Counted from the stretch's first letter, positions 17,855 to 26,117 are shown. The stretch: DNA of 64,000 nucleotides from CAWKOH01 sp963851245 (GCA_963851245.1 CAWKOH010000012.1:372001-436000), one strand, 5' to 3'. Notes: a model not told the origin generated them from the sequence alone. Made by a program: numbers and translations.

Positions 17855-18295
17855 TCAGCCCTCCGCCGTGGCAGTAGGTTCGGGCCGAGTCGGGTCGTGA
17901 GGCCGGCCCGAGTCGCGCGCCCCGCTGCGCCGCAGGAATGTCATGGAGCGCCGGTGCAGCCGCCACCCGCTGGCGGTGCGGCGGTAGCTGTCCGTGTACC
18001 AACCGATGCGCATGTCGTGGTTCGTCTGGTCGACGAAGCACAGCGGCTGGTGTCCGGTGCCGCTGTCCCCGTCCAGCTCGACCGAGGGAGTGCCGGTGAG
18101 GAAGAGACCCTTCGGCGCCGCCGCCACCAAGGCAGGAAAATCCTTCAGTGTGTAGGTGGCGCCGAAGGCGCTGTAGGCGCCGTCCGGCGTGAATACTTCC
18201 ATGACCGCCTCGACATCATCCTGGGTCATCCCCACGGCGTAGCGGGCCAGCAACTGTTCGATCTCAGTGATGTCGGAGATCGTCGATTGGTCCAT
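17855..18295 (-). CDS. SnoaL/NTF2-like protein
   Basis: A 146-residue NTF2-like cone-fold protein: an N-terminal helix (ITEIEQLLARYAVGMTQDD), a conserved acidic/aromatic strand, and GWYTDSYRRTASGWRLHRRSM at the end. Families with this fold include ketosteroid isomerases, polyketide cyclases and small hydroxylase beta subunits. I chose ATG 18295 because AAGGAG lies 11 nt upstream. It is first of a minus operon with the second ACAD pair. Isomerase or lyase activity on a ring intermediate is possible; nothing more specific can be read. Confidence 0.8.
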   Translation of the reverse strand: MDQSTISDITEIEQLLARYAVGMTQDDVEAVMEVFTPDGAYSAFGATYTLKDFPALVAAAPKGLFLTGTPSVELDGDSGTGHQPLCFVDQTNHDMRIGWYTDSYRRTASGWRLHRRSMTFLRRSGARDSGRPHDPTRPEPTATAEG

Positions 18296-18481
18296 GTGCG
18301 TGTCAACTCCTTGATACGTATGAAAAGGGTAGCGACCTTCTCCCACCCTCACAATGCCACCGGACTGCTCCCGGGCTCCTATCTCTCGCCCTGTAACACT
18401 AGGGGTCGGTCCAATTCAGGAGCGACGAGGCCGGGTCATCCCGATCGTGACCTGCCGCGTGTAGTTGAAAAGGAGGCATCG

Positions 18482-18865
18482 ATGGAGGAGACACCGGAGC
18501 TGCAAGCGGCCCGAGCCATGCGCCGGACTGTCCTGGGAGACGCCCATGTCGACCGGGCCATGGCAGACGGCGATCCAGTCGCTCGGGACTTCCAGGACTA
18601 TCTGACGTCGATGGCATGGGGGGTGTGGGCCCGGGGAGGAGCTCTCACGCCCAGAGACCGGAGCCTGCTCGTGATGGCCATGACCGCCGCTCTGGGCCGC
18701 ATGGAGGAGTTCCGCCTGCACGCCGGTAGCTCGGCCCGGGCCGGCGTCACAGACGACGAGATCGACGAACTGCTCTTCCAGGTCGCCGCCTATTGTGGGG
18801 CTCCCGCCGGCGTGTCGGCCCGGCGCGCCGTGGTCGCCGTCCGGGCCGCCCGTGAAGAGTCGTGA
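18482..18865 (+). CDS. 4-Carboxymuconolactone decarboxylase-like protein (PcaC/AhpD-like)
   Basis: A 127-residue protein with the PcaC signature run: RRTVLGDAHVDRA, DFQDYLTSMAWG, RSLLVMAMTAALGRMEEFRLH and LLFQVAAYCGAPAG. PcaC decarboxylates carboxymuconolactone in protocatechuate catabolism. No other protocatechuate genes are near, so a different lactone or peroxide substrate is possible. It has a perfect AGGAGG Shine-Dalgarno (18471-18476). It stands alone, divergent from the NTF2-like gene and upstream of the promoter of the first Rieske operon. Confidence 0.88.
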   Translation: MEETPELQAARAMRRTVLGDAHVDRAMADGDPVARDFQDYLTSMAWGVWARGGALTPRDRSLLVMAMTAALGRMEEFRLHAGSSARAGVTDDEIDELLFQVAAYCGAPAGVSARRAVVAVRAAREES

Positions 18866-18911
18866 GGTTTCGGGAGGATTGGTGACGGGCTGGCGGACCG
18901 CCGGATGATCA

Positions 18912-18998
18912 TATCTACTACTTGACATTATGGGCCGTGGCCGATAGCTTCGGGGCGTCGACGCCGACCCCCGCGCGGCCGGCGGGACCGTGTGGGAG
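18912..18998 (+). promoter_or_regulatory. Promoter and conserved 5' leader of Rieske operon 1
   Basis: TATCTACTACTTGACATT (18912-18929) contains the -35 TTGACA (18922-18927). A 17-bp spacer leads to the -10 TAGCTT (18945-18950). The predicted transcript start, near 18957, is the first base of a 42-nt leader (18957-18998) ending at the Shine-Dalgarno. The 18-bp upstream block and the leader recur, inverted, in front of the second Rieske operon (32763-32847). The spacer between the blocks is not conserved in sequence but is conserved in length (27 and 28 bp). Confidence 0.75.
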
Positions 18999-19006
18999 GA
19001 CATGCC

Positions 19007-20275
19007 ATGTCTCGTTATCCGAAGCCGCCTGAGGGTAGTTGGACGGCTCACTTCGACCTGGGCACAGAGCCGGTGTCGTATGAGGATTCGATATCGCCGG
19101 AGTTCTACGAGCTCGAACGCGACGCGGTCTTCAAGCGGGTCTGGCTGAATGTGGGGCGGGTGGAGCAGCTACCGCGCAACGGCAGCTACTTCACCAAGGA
19201 GCTAGCGGTGGCCAAGACCTCAGTGGTCATCGTGCGGGATCAGAAGGGTGAGGTGCGGGCGTTCCATAACATCTGCCGGCATCGCGGCAACAAGTTGGTG
19301 TGGAATGACTTCCCCAAGGAAGAGACGGCGGGGGTCTGCCGCCAGTTCGTGTGCAAATACCACGGATGGCGGTACGACCTGGATGGTTCCCTCAACTTCG
19401 TTCAGCAAGAAGAGGAATTCTTCGATCTGGACAAGTCCCAGTTCGGGTTGGTGCCGGTGCACTGTGACGTCTGGGAGGGGTTCATCTTCGTGAACCTGAC
19501 GGCCGAGCCGGCCCAGTCCTTGCGCGAGTTCCTCGGCCCCATGGTCACGGCCCTGGAGGGATATCCGTTCGGTGAGATGACCGAGCGGTGGTTCTACCGG
19601 GGCCCCGTGGCGGCCAATTGGAAGCTGTACATGGACGCCTTCCAGGAGTTCTATCACGCCCCGGTGCTCCACGCCCACCAGACACCCTCGGAGTGGTCGG
19701 TGCCCGCCCAGAAGGCGGGGTTCGAGGCACCGCACTACCAGATCGAGGGCCCGCACCGGGTGGTCAGTACCGGTGGTATCCGGCCCTGGGAACTGCAGGA
19801 TGAGCAGCGCAGACCGATGGAGAGCATCACCCGCAGCGGTCTGTTCGGGCCGTGGGAGAAGCCGGACCTGCCGGCCATGCCGTCGGGTTTGAACCCGTCG
19901 AAGGCCAACCCGTGGGGGCTCGACTCGTTCCAGATCTGGCCCAACTTCGTGATCCTGATCTGGGGTCAGGGCTGGTACCTGACCTATCACTACTGGCCCA
20001 CGGCGTTCAACTCACACGTGTTCGAGGGGACCCTCTACTTCGTTCCGGCCAAGACCCCCCGGGAGCGGGTGGCCCACGAGATGACCGCCACCATGTTCAA
20101 GGAGTACGGGCTCCAGGACGCCAACACGCTGGAGGCCACCCAGACCATGCTGGAGTCGCGAGCGGTGACCCGGTTCCCGTTGATGGACCAGGAGGTGCTG
20201 TGCCGGCACCTGCACAAGGTGGCGGTGGATTGGGTCACCGATTATCAGCTGGAAAAAGAGGGAGCGAGGATCTGA
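19007..20275 (+). CDS. Rieske oxygenase alpha subunit 1 (ring-hydroxylating type)
   Basis: A 422-residue non-heme iron oxygenase. The Rieske [2Fe-2S] ligands are C90-x-H92 (CRHRGNK) and C116-x2-H119 (CKYHGW). The catalytic iron site is around D210, H217 and H222 (DAFQEFYHAPVLH). It should hydroxylate or dihydroxylate a ring, using electrons from a reductase; the KshB-like protein at 22965-24020 is the nearest candidate. ATG 19007 has GGGAGGA upstream. It overlaps by 1 nt a 111-residue partner gene. Two close paralogues with similar partners lie at 31364-32632 and 27653-28924. Confidence 0.93.
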   Translation: MSRYPKPPEGSWTAHFDLGTEPVSYEDSISPEFYELERDAVFKRVWLNVGRVEQLPRNGSYFTKELAVAKTSVVIVRDQKGEVRAFHNICRHRGNKLVWNDFPKEETAGVCRQFVCKYHGWRYDLDGSLNFVQQEEEFFDLDKSQFGLVPVHCDVWEGFIFVNLTAEPAQSLREFLGPMVTALEGYPFGEMTERWFYRGPVAANWKLYMDAFQEFYHAPVLHAHQTPSEWSVPAQKAGFEAPHYQIEGPHRVVSTGGIRPWELQDEQRRPMESITRSGLFGPWEKPDLPAMPSGLNPSKANPWGLDSFQIWPNFVILIWGQGWYLTYHYWPTAFNSHVFEGTLYFVPAKTPRERVAHEMTATMFKEYGLQDANTLEATQTMLESRAVTRFPLMDQEVLCRHLHKVAVDWVTDYQLEKEGARI

Positions 20276-20610
20276 TGGCCGACTCGATGCTGCCACCGGA
20301 GTTCGCCGACCTGGAGCCCTTCGCCGCGAAATGGTGCCTGGGCAGCGAGCGGGAGCGCTTCGCCGAGCGCATGGCTACCTCGATGGCCGACATGCAGGCG
20401 TTCTACGACGCCATCGTGCCGCGGGCCGAGGACGCCCTGGCCTACTGCGACAAGTTCCCCCTCGATGAGCTACCCGACGAGGTGGTCAACCTGATGCACC
20501 TTCTCTACTCGATGATCATGGTCTCCTTCCCGGTGGAGTGCTGGGGCCAGCCCCAGGTTCCCGACACCGGATCGGTGTACCTCGACCTGGTGTCCGAGCC
20601 GGTCCCATAA
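20275..20610 (+). CDS. Rieske-associated small protein, copy 1
   Basis: A 111-residue protein of unknown function whose start overlaps the Rieske gene stop (TGATG). It opens with LPPEFADLEPFAAKWCLGSE and continues with DMQAFYDAIVPR, YCDKFPLDELPD and MVSFPVECWGQP. Two cysteines (C21, C58) are invariant in all three copies in this window. It is too short and unlike the NTF2-fold beta subunit (about 160-180 residues) of classical ring-hydroxylating dioxygenases. Strict linkage suggests an accessory or replacement beta subunit, or a maturation factor; this is inference. Confidence 0.85.
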   Translation: MADSMLPPEFADLEPFAAKWCLGSERERFAERMATSMADMQAFYDAIVPRAEDALAYCDKFPLDELPDEVVNLMHLLYSMIMVSFPVECWGQPQVPDTGSVYLDLVSEPVP

Positions 20611-20641
20611 GCGTTGGGGGCGCCTCCGGCGGGGGCCTGAC

Positions 20642-21181
20642 TTACTGTTTGGCCAGGCGCCGCAGGAGGTCTACCAGAGTCTCGACCTCGTCGGGAGTGA
20701 GGACCGAGAGGAACTCGTCTTCAGCCTTGAGGGCCGGCACCATGCACTCACGCACCACTCGACGGCCCTCATCGGTCAGGTAGGTGCGAACGATGCGACC
20801 GTGGCTGGCGTCGGCCCGACGTTCGACCAGGCCGCGCTCTTCGAGGGCTGCTATCGCGAGTTGCGCCGCCTGCGGTGTCACCAGCAGCCGGCGCGCCAGC
20901 TCGGCGCCGGACAGGCCCGGCTCCTGGAGCAAACGGTTCAGGGCGCCCATCTGAGTCGGCGTGACGCCAAAGGACCGGATGGCGTCGTTGACGGCGCGAT
21001 GCCCGTAGTGGAAGGCGCGCTTCAAGAGCCACAGCGGATATTCCGGCGGCTCCGTCTTGCGTCTGGTCTTCCTGGAGTTCTGGGCCGAGCGGGGGGCGAT
21101 GCCGAAGGAAGATACCACCGACCGCCTGTCGTGGCGGTGTTCGAGCCGGCGCCCGGCGCCGGCGCCGGCTTCCGCCGGCAC
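20642..21181 (-). CDS. MarR-family transcriptional regulator
   Basis: Up to 179 residues with a winged-helix domain: LNRLLQEPGLSGAELARRLLVTPQAAQLAIAALEERGLV is the HTH and RIVRTYLTDEGRRVV the wing. MarR proteins are small dimers that sense aromatic or CoA ligands and repress catabolic genes. The first 35-40 residues are low-complexity, so a later start is possible; GTG 21181 is only the longest reading. It is convergent with the small Rieske-partner gene and divergent from a luciferase-like gene. A CAAGTACTTA box lies between them, so it may control itself and that neighbour. Confidence 0.85.
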   Translation of the reverse strand: MPAEAGAGAGRRLEHRHDRRSVVSSFGIAPRSAQNSRKTRRKTEPPEYPLWLLKRAFHYGHRAVNDAIRSFGVTPTQMGALNRLLQEPGLSGAELARRLLVTPQAAQLAIAALEERGLVERRADASHGRIVRTYLTDEGRRVVRECMVPALKAEDEFLSVLTPDEVETLVDLLRRLAKQ

Positions 21182-21213
21182 GCCCCCGCCACCGGAGCGC
21201 TAGGCTGGAGAAT

Positions 21214-21223
21214 CAAGTACTTA
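21214..21223. promoter_or_regulatory. CAAGTACTTA box, near-palindromic operator
   Basis: CAAGTACTTA differs by one base from the CAAGnnCTTG palindrome at 6974-6983. It lies 20 bp before the luciferase-like gene and in the divergent gap to the MarR gene. Confidence 0.45.
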
Positions 21224-21243
21224 CTACTCGCGGGAGGGCCGGG

Positions 21244-22200
21244 ATGCGGATCGGATTGATGATCGGCTCCGACAAGGAGAGGCAGCGGAGCGAGAGACTG
21301 GCGGGACTGATAGAAGACGCGCAAACCGCGGAGCGAGACGGCTTCCGGTCCTTCTGGGTGCCGCAGATTCCCGGCTATCTGGATGCCATGACGGCCATCG
21401 CCGTGATGGGTCAAGGCACGACGCGCATCGAGCTCGGTACGGCCGTGGTGCCGGTGCAGACCCGTCACCCGGTCGTGATGGCGCAGCAGGCTCTTACCAC
21501 GCAGATCGCCTGCCACGGACGGTTCACGTTGGGGGTGGGCCCCTCCCACCACTGGATCGTGCAGGATCAGCTCGGTCTTCCGTACGACCGGCCGGCCCAT
21601 CTCACCCGGCAGTACCTCCAGGTCTTGAACGCTGGCCTGGCCGCTCCTGACAAGGTTGACGTCGAGAACGAGCTTTTCCGGGTCCACAGTCCTTTTGACG
21701 TCGCCGATCCAACCGAGACCCCTGTTCTGATCGCGGCCCTGGCTCCGGTGATGCTTCGCATTGCCGGTGAGATGACTGCAGGAACCATCCTGTGGATGGC
21801 CGACGAGCGGGCCATCGGCGATCACGTGGTGCCGCGCATCACCAAGGCCGCGGCGGGCGCCGGCCGTGCCGCGCCTCGCATCGTCGCCGGCGTGCCGGTG
21901 ACCCTCTGCCGCAAGGACGATGTGCAAGCGGCCCGGGAGTACGCCAACCGCCTCCTCGGGCACGCCGAACTGTCGCCCAACTACGTACGGCTTCTCGAAC
22001 ACGGTGACGCCACCGATGTCGGAGACGTGATGGCAGCCGGCGACGAGACCGATGTCGTCGAGCGACTGCAGCGGTTCCGCGATGCCGGGGTGACCGACCT
22101 GGCCGCGCGCGTGGTGCCGTTCGGTCCCGACCGCGACGCGCGAATCGACTGCAGGCAGCGAACCCAGGCCTTCCTGGCGTCGCTAGGCTCGCAGATGTAG
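21244..22200 (+). CDS. Luciferase-like (LLM) F420/FMN-dependent oxidoreductase
   Basis: A 318-residue bacterial-luciferase-fold TIM barrel. MRIGLMIGSDKE opens strand 1, and TRIELGTAVVPVQTRHPVVMAQQALT and GRFTLGVGPSHHWIVQDQLG are the flavin/F420-binding segments. In actinobacteria this branch often uses F420 rather than FMN. Start ATG 21244 has GGAGGG 7 nt upstream. A hypothetical gene follows immediately. The reaction (hydride transfer to, or monooxygenation of, a ketone or imine) cannot be assigned. Confidence 0.88.
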   Translation: MRIGLMIGSDKERQRSERLAGLIEDAQTAERDGFRSFWVPQIPGYLDAMTAIAVMGQGTTRIELGTAVVPVQTRHPVVMAQQALTTQIACHGRFTLGVGPSHHWIVQDQLGLPYDRPAHLTRQYLQVLNAGLAAPDKVDVENELFRVHSPFDVADPTETPVLIAALAPVMLRIAGEMTAGTILWMADERAIGDHVVPRITKAAAGAGRAAPRIVAGVPVTLCRKDDVQAAREYANRLLGHAELSPNYVRLLEHGDATDVGDVMAAGDETDVVERLQRFRDAGVTDLAARVVPFGPDRDARIDCRQRTQAFLASLGSQM

Positions 22201-22205
22201 GCCCG

Positions 22206-22955
22206 GTGCCCGGGCTGGTTGGGAAGCCATCTGACGACGTTGCCGACATCCTCGCCAACGGTCGTTGCGGAATCACGACGGTCTTCGTCTCCATGTCGGC
22301 CCGCCATCCCGAAGGGAAGGACGGCGAGTACATCGAATGGCACTCCCTCGACCACCGGCCCGAGCAGTACCGCCTGGCCGACCTGAGAACCTCGATGCGC
22401 CTGGTGTCCACCCCCTCCTGCCGAGAGGCTCGGGCGGTGAGCTCGCCGCGCTTCGATGCGGTGGATCACGTCATGACCTACTTCTTCGCGGAGCGGGGCG
22501 CGCTCGACGGGTTTCTCGAGCTGAGCAACGCGCTCCGAGCGGCGGGCCGGATCCCGGAGCTGCTGCCAATGGTCGAGCGAGGTGTGTACGAGCCTGAGGG
22601 CATGGTGGCGGCCCCTCGTCTTCTGATCGGTGCCGACGTACTGCCGTGGTGGCCCGCCAAAGGCGTGTACGTGCTGGTCGAGCAGGGCCGGATGGATCCT
22701 TCCGGGATCACCGAAGAGGCAGGAGTCGGAGGTGTTTGGTGGATGACCGGGGTCCCCCTCGGTCCGCCTCATGGAACGGGGGACAACTCAGGTTTGCAGA
22801 TCAGCTACTGCTACCTCGACGAGGATCCGGCGGAGACTGGCCACCGGCTCCGCGGCTACCTGGAGAAGCGGTGGGCGAACACGGACATCGTGCCGTTGCT
22901 GGCCGCGCCGTTCCACCTCATCTCGAACTACCGATGGGGTCGCTACCTGCCTTGA
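22206..22955 (+). CDS. Hypothetical protein, possibly dimeric alpha-beta-barrel fold
   Basis: A 249-residue protein I do not recognise. The start is uncertain: GTG 22206 lies just after the luciferase-like stop and lacks a clear ribosome site; an ATG inside (VSMSARHPEG) is possible. VFVSMSARHPEGKDGEYIEWHSLDHRPEQYRLADLR followed by VMTYFFAERGAL resembles the EthD-type or stress-response alpha-beta-barrel layout, apparently twice. No signal peptide or membrane segment. Its position after a luciferase-like gene suggests the same pathway. Confidence 0.65.
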   Translation: MPGLVGKPSDDVADILANGRCGITTVFVSMSARHPEGKDGEYIEWHSLDHRPEQYRLADLRTSMRLVSTPSCREARAVSSPRFDAVDHVMTYFFAERGALDGFLELSNALRAAGRIPELLPMVERGVYEPEGMVAAPRLLIGADVLPWWPAKGVYVLVEQGRMDPSGITEEAGVGGVWWMTGVPLGPPHGTGDNSGLQISYCYLDEDPAETGHRLRGYLEKRWANTDIVPLLAAPFHLISNYRWGRYLP

Positions 22956-22964
22956 CGGACCTGG

Positions 22965-24020
22965 CTACATGGCCTCGTATTCAACCGTCACCGTCGCCCC
23001 GACCGGCAGGGCCTGACAGGTCAGGACCCATCCCTCCTCCACTTCTTCGGGAGTGAGGGCGTTGTTGACCCGCATGGTCGCCGAACCCTCGCGAAGGATC
23101 GCCATGCAGGTGGCACAGTCACCGGCCTCACAGGAGAAGGGTGGCCGCAGAGCACCTCGGCGGGCCGTCTCGAGGAGGGTCTCGCCCCTCTGGTAGGCCA
23201 CGGGGGTCTTCTTGCCTTTCATGATGACGGTGACCGTCTCCGGTACCACGCCCTCCTGATCGGCGGAGTCCTCATCGGCCTGTGCGGCCGCGTGGTCCCC
23301 GACGATGAAGCGTTCGATGAAGATGCTCGCCGGCTGGACCCCGATCTGGAAGAGCGTCGACTCGACCAGGTCCATGAACGGCCCCGGGCCGCATATGTAG
23401 AAGTCGGAGTCAGGGCTGCCGGCGAACTGGGCGATGGCATCGGCAACCAGGAAGCCTGAGTCGGTGTCGAGGTGATGGTGCACCTCGAGCCGGTCAGGGT
23501 ACGCCTTTCGGATCTCGTCGAGGGCGCCGGCGAAAATCACGGAATCACGGTGCCGGTTGGCGTAAACGAGACGCACCGGCCGCCCGGTCGATGTCAGGGC
23601 GCTCTTGGTCAGGGACAGCACCGGGGTGACGCCGCTGCCACCGCAGAAGGCGACGACCGGGGCTTCGCTCTGGCGCAGGCAGAACACCCCCGCCGGCTTG
23701 GTGGTCTCGAGCGCATCCCCGACCGAGACGTGATCGAGCAGCCAGTTCGACACCAGGCCACCAGGCACCCGCTTCACCGTGACCGTGAGGTCCGGATCGG
23801 TTTCGGGTGCGCTGGACATGGAGTAGGACCGGAGGTGCTCTTCGTCGCCGATGCGAACCCGGAAGGTGCAGAACTGGCCGGGCCGGTACTCGAAGGTCTG
23901 GCGCAGGTCTTCGGGGATGTCCAGGACGAATGACCTGGTGTCATCGGTCTCCTGCACGATCTGCTTGACCGTCAAGGTGTGGTAGCCGTGAGCCCGCAGG
24001 ACGTCGCGGTCGTCAGTCAC
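22965..24020 (-). CDS. KshB-like oxygenase reductase (FAD/NAD + [2Fe-2S] ferredoxin)
   Basis: A 351-residue three-domain reductase. The FAD domain has R64-S-Y-S67, the NAD domain has GGSGVTP near 127-133 and CGPGPFM near 210-216, and the C-terminal plant-type ferredoxin has Cys 297, 302, 305 and 335. The layout is that of KshB, which feeds 3-ketosteroid 9alpha-hydroxylase, and of phenylacetyl-CoA epoxidase reductase. It is the only such reductase in the window and so the likely electron donor for the four Rieske oxygenases. I chose GTG 24020; a TTG at 24077 would overlap the palindromic box at 24075-24084, which is better read as the operator. Confidence 0.9.
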   Translation of the reverse strand: MTDDRDVLRAHGYHTLTVKQIVQETDDTRSFVLDIPEDLRQTFEYRPGQFCTFRVRIGDEEHLRSYSMSSAPETDPDLTVTVKRVPGGLVSNWLLDHVSVGDALETTKPAGVFCLRQSEAPVVAFCGGSGVTPVLSLTKSALTSTGRPVRLVYANRHRDSVIFAGALDEIRKAYPDRLEVHHHLDTDSGFLVADAIAQFAGSPDSDFYICGPGPFMDLVESTLFQIGVQPASIFIERFIVGDHAAAQADEDSADQEGVVPETVTVIMKGKKTPVAYQRGETLLETARRGALRPPFSCEAGDCATCMAILREGSATMRVNNALTPEEVEEGWVLTCQALPVGATVTVEYEAM

Positions 24021-24074
24021 GGTCGCCGCCGCACCCGCCTGGTCGCCATGGGCCCAGGCTACCAAAGCGAGTCT

Positions 24075-24084
24075 CAAGCACTTG
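24075..24084. promoter_or_regulatory. CAAGCACTTG box upstream of the KshB-like reductase gene
   Basis: CAAGCACTTG matches CAAGnnCTTG exactly (TCAAG and CTTGA arms at 24074-24085). It lies about 55 bp before the chosen start, a normal place for a repressor site. Related boxes are at 6974-6983 and 21214-21223. Confidence 0.5.
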
Positions 24085-24116
24085 AAGAGATCCCACGGCC
24101 GCTGCGTCCGCTTACC

Positions 24117-24488
24117 TCAGCTCGAAGGGCTCTCGCCTCGCAGCTCCCATCGGTTACCGGCGGGGTCGCGACAGAGCAGCACAGGCGGAAAACCGGGCAG
24201 GTCCGCTCGGTCGAAAGGGACACCGGCGTCGCGCAGGCGTCCTTCGACGAAGCTCAGATCAGGTCCGTACTCGATAGCGACATGGGCCAGGGCGGCCGGG
24301 CGGTGGTCGGGATCGGCACTGAGATGGACCTGGGCCCCGTCGTCGCCTTCGTACCACCGGGCACCGATCGCTCCCAGCGTCGGATCCCTCTTTACGGGCC
24401 GAAACCCGAGCACCTGCACCAGAAAGCCGGCCTCGGTCTCCACGTCGTCCGGGGGCACTCCGAGGTTCACGTGATGAAAGAGGGGCAT
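24117..24488 (-). CDS. VOC-superfamily (glyoxalase-like) protein
   Basis: A 123-residue VOC protein. FHHVNLGVPPDDVETEAGFL is module 1 with the first metal-type histidine, HVAIEYGPDLSFVEGRL opens module 2, and the closing DPAGNRWELRG has the typical glutamate. The single-chain length suggests a homodimer. It is shorter than and different from the VOC protein at 4708. It lies between the KshB-like reductase and the end of the Rieske operon, with gaps of 35-96 bp on each side, so it may be independently expressed. The reaction is unknown. Confidence 0.82.
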   Translation of the reverse strand: MPLFHHVNLGVPPDDVETEAGFLVQVLGFRPVKRDPTLGAIGARWYEGDDGAQVHLSADPDHRPAALAHVAIEYGPDLSFVEGRLRDAGVPFDRADLPGFPPVLLCRDPAGNRWELRGESPSS

Positions 24489-24523
24489 GGCGGCTCACCC
24501 TACAGCCGGCGGAGGCGGCGTGT

Positions 24524-25501
24524 TTAAGTCTCTCGTCGGACGCCGGCGAAGGCTCGCAGCTCCCGGGCGACGTCGGGGCCACTGGGCGTGTACATCACCT
24601 CGGCGAAGCCGGCGTCAGCCAGCTCACGGAGCCGGCGGTTCAGGGTGGGGGCGTCGCCCACCATGGTGTCGACGTCGATGTGGTCCAGGAGCGGAACGTC
24701 CCTCCCGGGAAGGTCTGTCACGTGACCCTCGAAGGTCAGCAGGTGACGTTCCTCTTCAGGCGCCAGGGCTTCGAGCGCCTCCCGCCACTCGAGCCCGCCG
24801 GGCCTGGCGTCCACCGCCGCCGCGCCGCGGACCGCGTAGGCGGTGTGCCAGCCGACGACTCGCCACGGGCCGATCGCCTCCCGGACCCGGATTGACCCCG
24901 GTTCCTCGCCGGGCTCGAGCACGGTGCCCGACACCATTGTCGCCGTCCGCAAGGTCGGGTGGGGTGGGCCGATGGTGCCCTCGGCGACCTCGGGGGCCCG
25001 ATCGTTGCCGCGGGGGCCGAGCACGCTCAACCAGAGGGGGACGCCGACGGGCCGCTCTCCGCTCATTCCCGGCCAGTGCAGCATGCGGGCCGGCTTCCCA
25101 TCGATGAAGACGGTCTCGCCGTCGAGCAGCTTCCTCAGGGTGGCCACATAATCGAACAGCCGGTCGAGCGGCATGGGCTTCTGCCCCATCGCCATTCGCG
25201 CCGTGTAGCCCGTCCCGAAGCAGGCCCGGAACCGGCCCTGCGACAGGCGGGCGATGGTGGCGATGCCCGAGGCCATCGTCATGACGGAGCGCTGGGTGGG
25301 GATCAAGACCGCGGTGGCCAACCCGATACGGGTGGTCCGCGTGGCGGCCAGCGCCAGGTGGGCGAACGGATCCTCCCAGAGAGGCGCCGAGTCGAAGATC
25401 CACGCCCGCGCGTAGCCGAGCTCTTCGGCCAGCACAGCCAGATCGGCGAAGGCGGGCCCCGGCGGCAGGCCGCACGACAGCTCGAGATCATCGCTTCCCA
25501 C
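24524..25501 (-). CDS. Luciferase-like (LLM) flavin/F420-dependent oxidoreductase
   Basis: A 325-residue luciferase-fold enzyme. ELGYARAWIFDSAPLWEDPFAHLALAA, TRIGLATAVLIPTQRSVMTMA and GRFRACFGTGYTARMAMG are the conserved barrel strands and cofactor loops of the F420-dependent branch. GTG 25501 overlaps the stop of the preceding gene by one base (TAGTG). It is the last gene of the nine-gene operon that starts at the Rieske promoter near 32830. It may oxidise or reduce a ring intermediate made by the Rieske enzymes. Confidence 0.87.
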   Translation of the reverse strand: MGSDDLELSCGLPPGPAFADLAVLAEELGYARAWIFDSAPLWEDPFAHLALAATRTTRIGLATAVLIPTQRSVMTMASGIATIARLSQGRFRACFGTGYTARMAMGQKPMPLDRLFDYVATLRKLLDGETVFIDGKPARMLHWPGMSGERPVGVPLWLSVLGPRGNDRAPEVAEGTIGPPHPTLRTATMVSGTVLEPGEEPGSIRVREAIGPWRVVGWHTAYAVRGAAAVDARPGGLEWREALEALAPEEERHLLTFEGHVTDLPGRDVPLLDHIDVDTMVGDAPTLNRRLRELADAGFAEVMYTPSGPDVARELRAFAGVRRET

Positions 25502-26103
25502 TAAGTCTCCAGCGGTGGGAGAGGCGGTACCTCGACCTCGGGCGTGGGATCCGCCGGCAGCCCTACGCTGTTGATCACCACCGCCAGGCACAGGTAGGCG
25601 CCGACCACGTACAGCAGCTCGGTCAGCTCCTTGTCGTCGAAGTGGGGGCGGAGCTGCTCCCACGTGGCGTCGGAGACGACGAAGCTGTCGATCATCTCGT
25701 CGACAGCGGCGACAAGGGCTCGCTCGACGGGCTCCCACAGGGTCGCCCCGGGACCCTCCATGGTGGCGTGGACGTGCTCGGGCGTGAGTCCGCACTGCTG
25801 GGAGATGCGAACATGCTGGAACCACTCGTACTGAGAACGGGTGCGCCAGGCGACCCGGAGAACCAGGATCTCGCGGTAGCGCGGGTCGAGCAGCGGGTCC
25901 TTGGCGAACACGTCGCTGAAGTTCAACCAGGCCTCGGCCAGGCGGAGGTGGTGGGCGTAGTGCCCGAGCGATGCGGGCATGGGACGCTCACCCCCCGACG
26001 ATTCGTATAGTTCGGGGCGGCGCAGGTAGCGGGGCAGGATCCTCCGCGCCTCCTCGTCCCAGTCGGAGAAGGGCAGCGGCGGAATCCGGTCAGGTCGGCT
26101 CAT
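25501..26103 (-). CDS. Carboxymuconolactone decarboxylase/AhpD-like protein
   Basis: A 200-residue all-helical protein. The core DPRYREILVLRVAWRTRSQYEWFQHVRISQQCGLT matches the CMD domain, with the E-x2-H proton-relay pair but without the CxxC of true AhpD peroxidase partners. It begins 14 bp after the CoA ligase stop and overlaps the luciferase-like start by 1 nt. The family includes decarboxylases and hydroperoxide-handling proteins; with Rieske enzymes upstream, a lactone or hydroperoxide role is plausible. Confidence 0.85.
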   Translation of the reverse strand: MSRPDRIPPLPFSDWDEEARRILPRYLRRPELYESSGGERPMPASLGHYAHHLRLAEAWLNFSDVFAKDPLLDPRYREILVLRVAWRTRSQYEWFQHVRISQQCGLTPEHVHATMEGPGATLWEPVERALVAAVDEMIDSFVVSDATWEQLRPHFDDKELTELLYVVGAYLCLAVVINSVGLPADPTPEVEVPPLPPLET

Positions 26104-26117
26104 GGCGGGAGGCTGCC

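Noticed and set aside
18482..18865. Assigning pcaC firmly
   Set aside because: The signature fits PcaC, but no other protocatechuate-pathway genes are present, so only the family is given.
18912..18929. Reading the TATCTACTACTTGACATT block as another CAAGnnCTTG box
   Set aside because: It has only one half-site (CTTGA); the other half does not match, so it is better seen as a promoter with its own upstream element.
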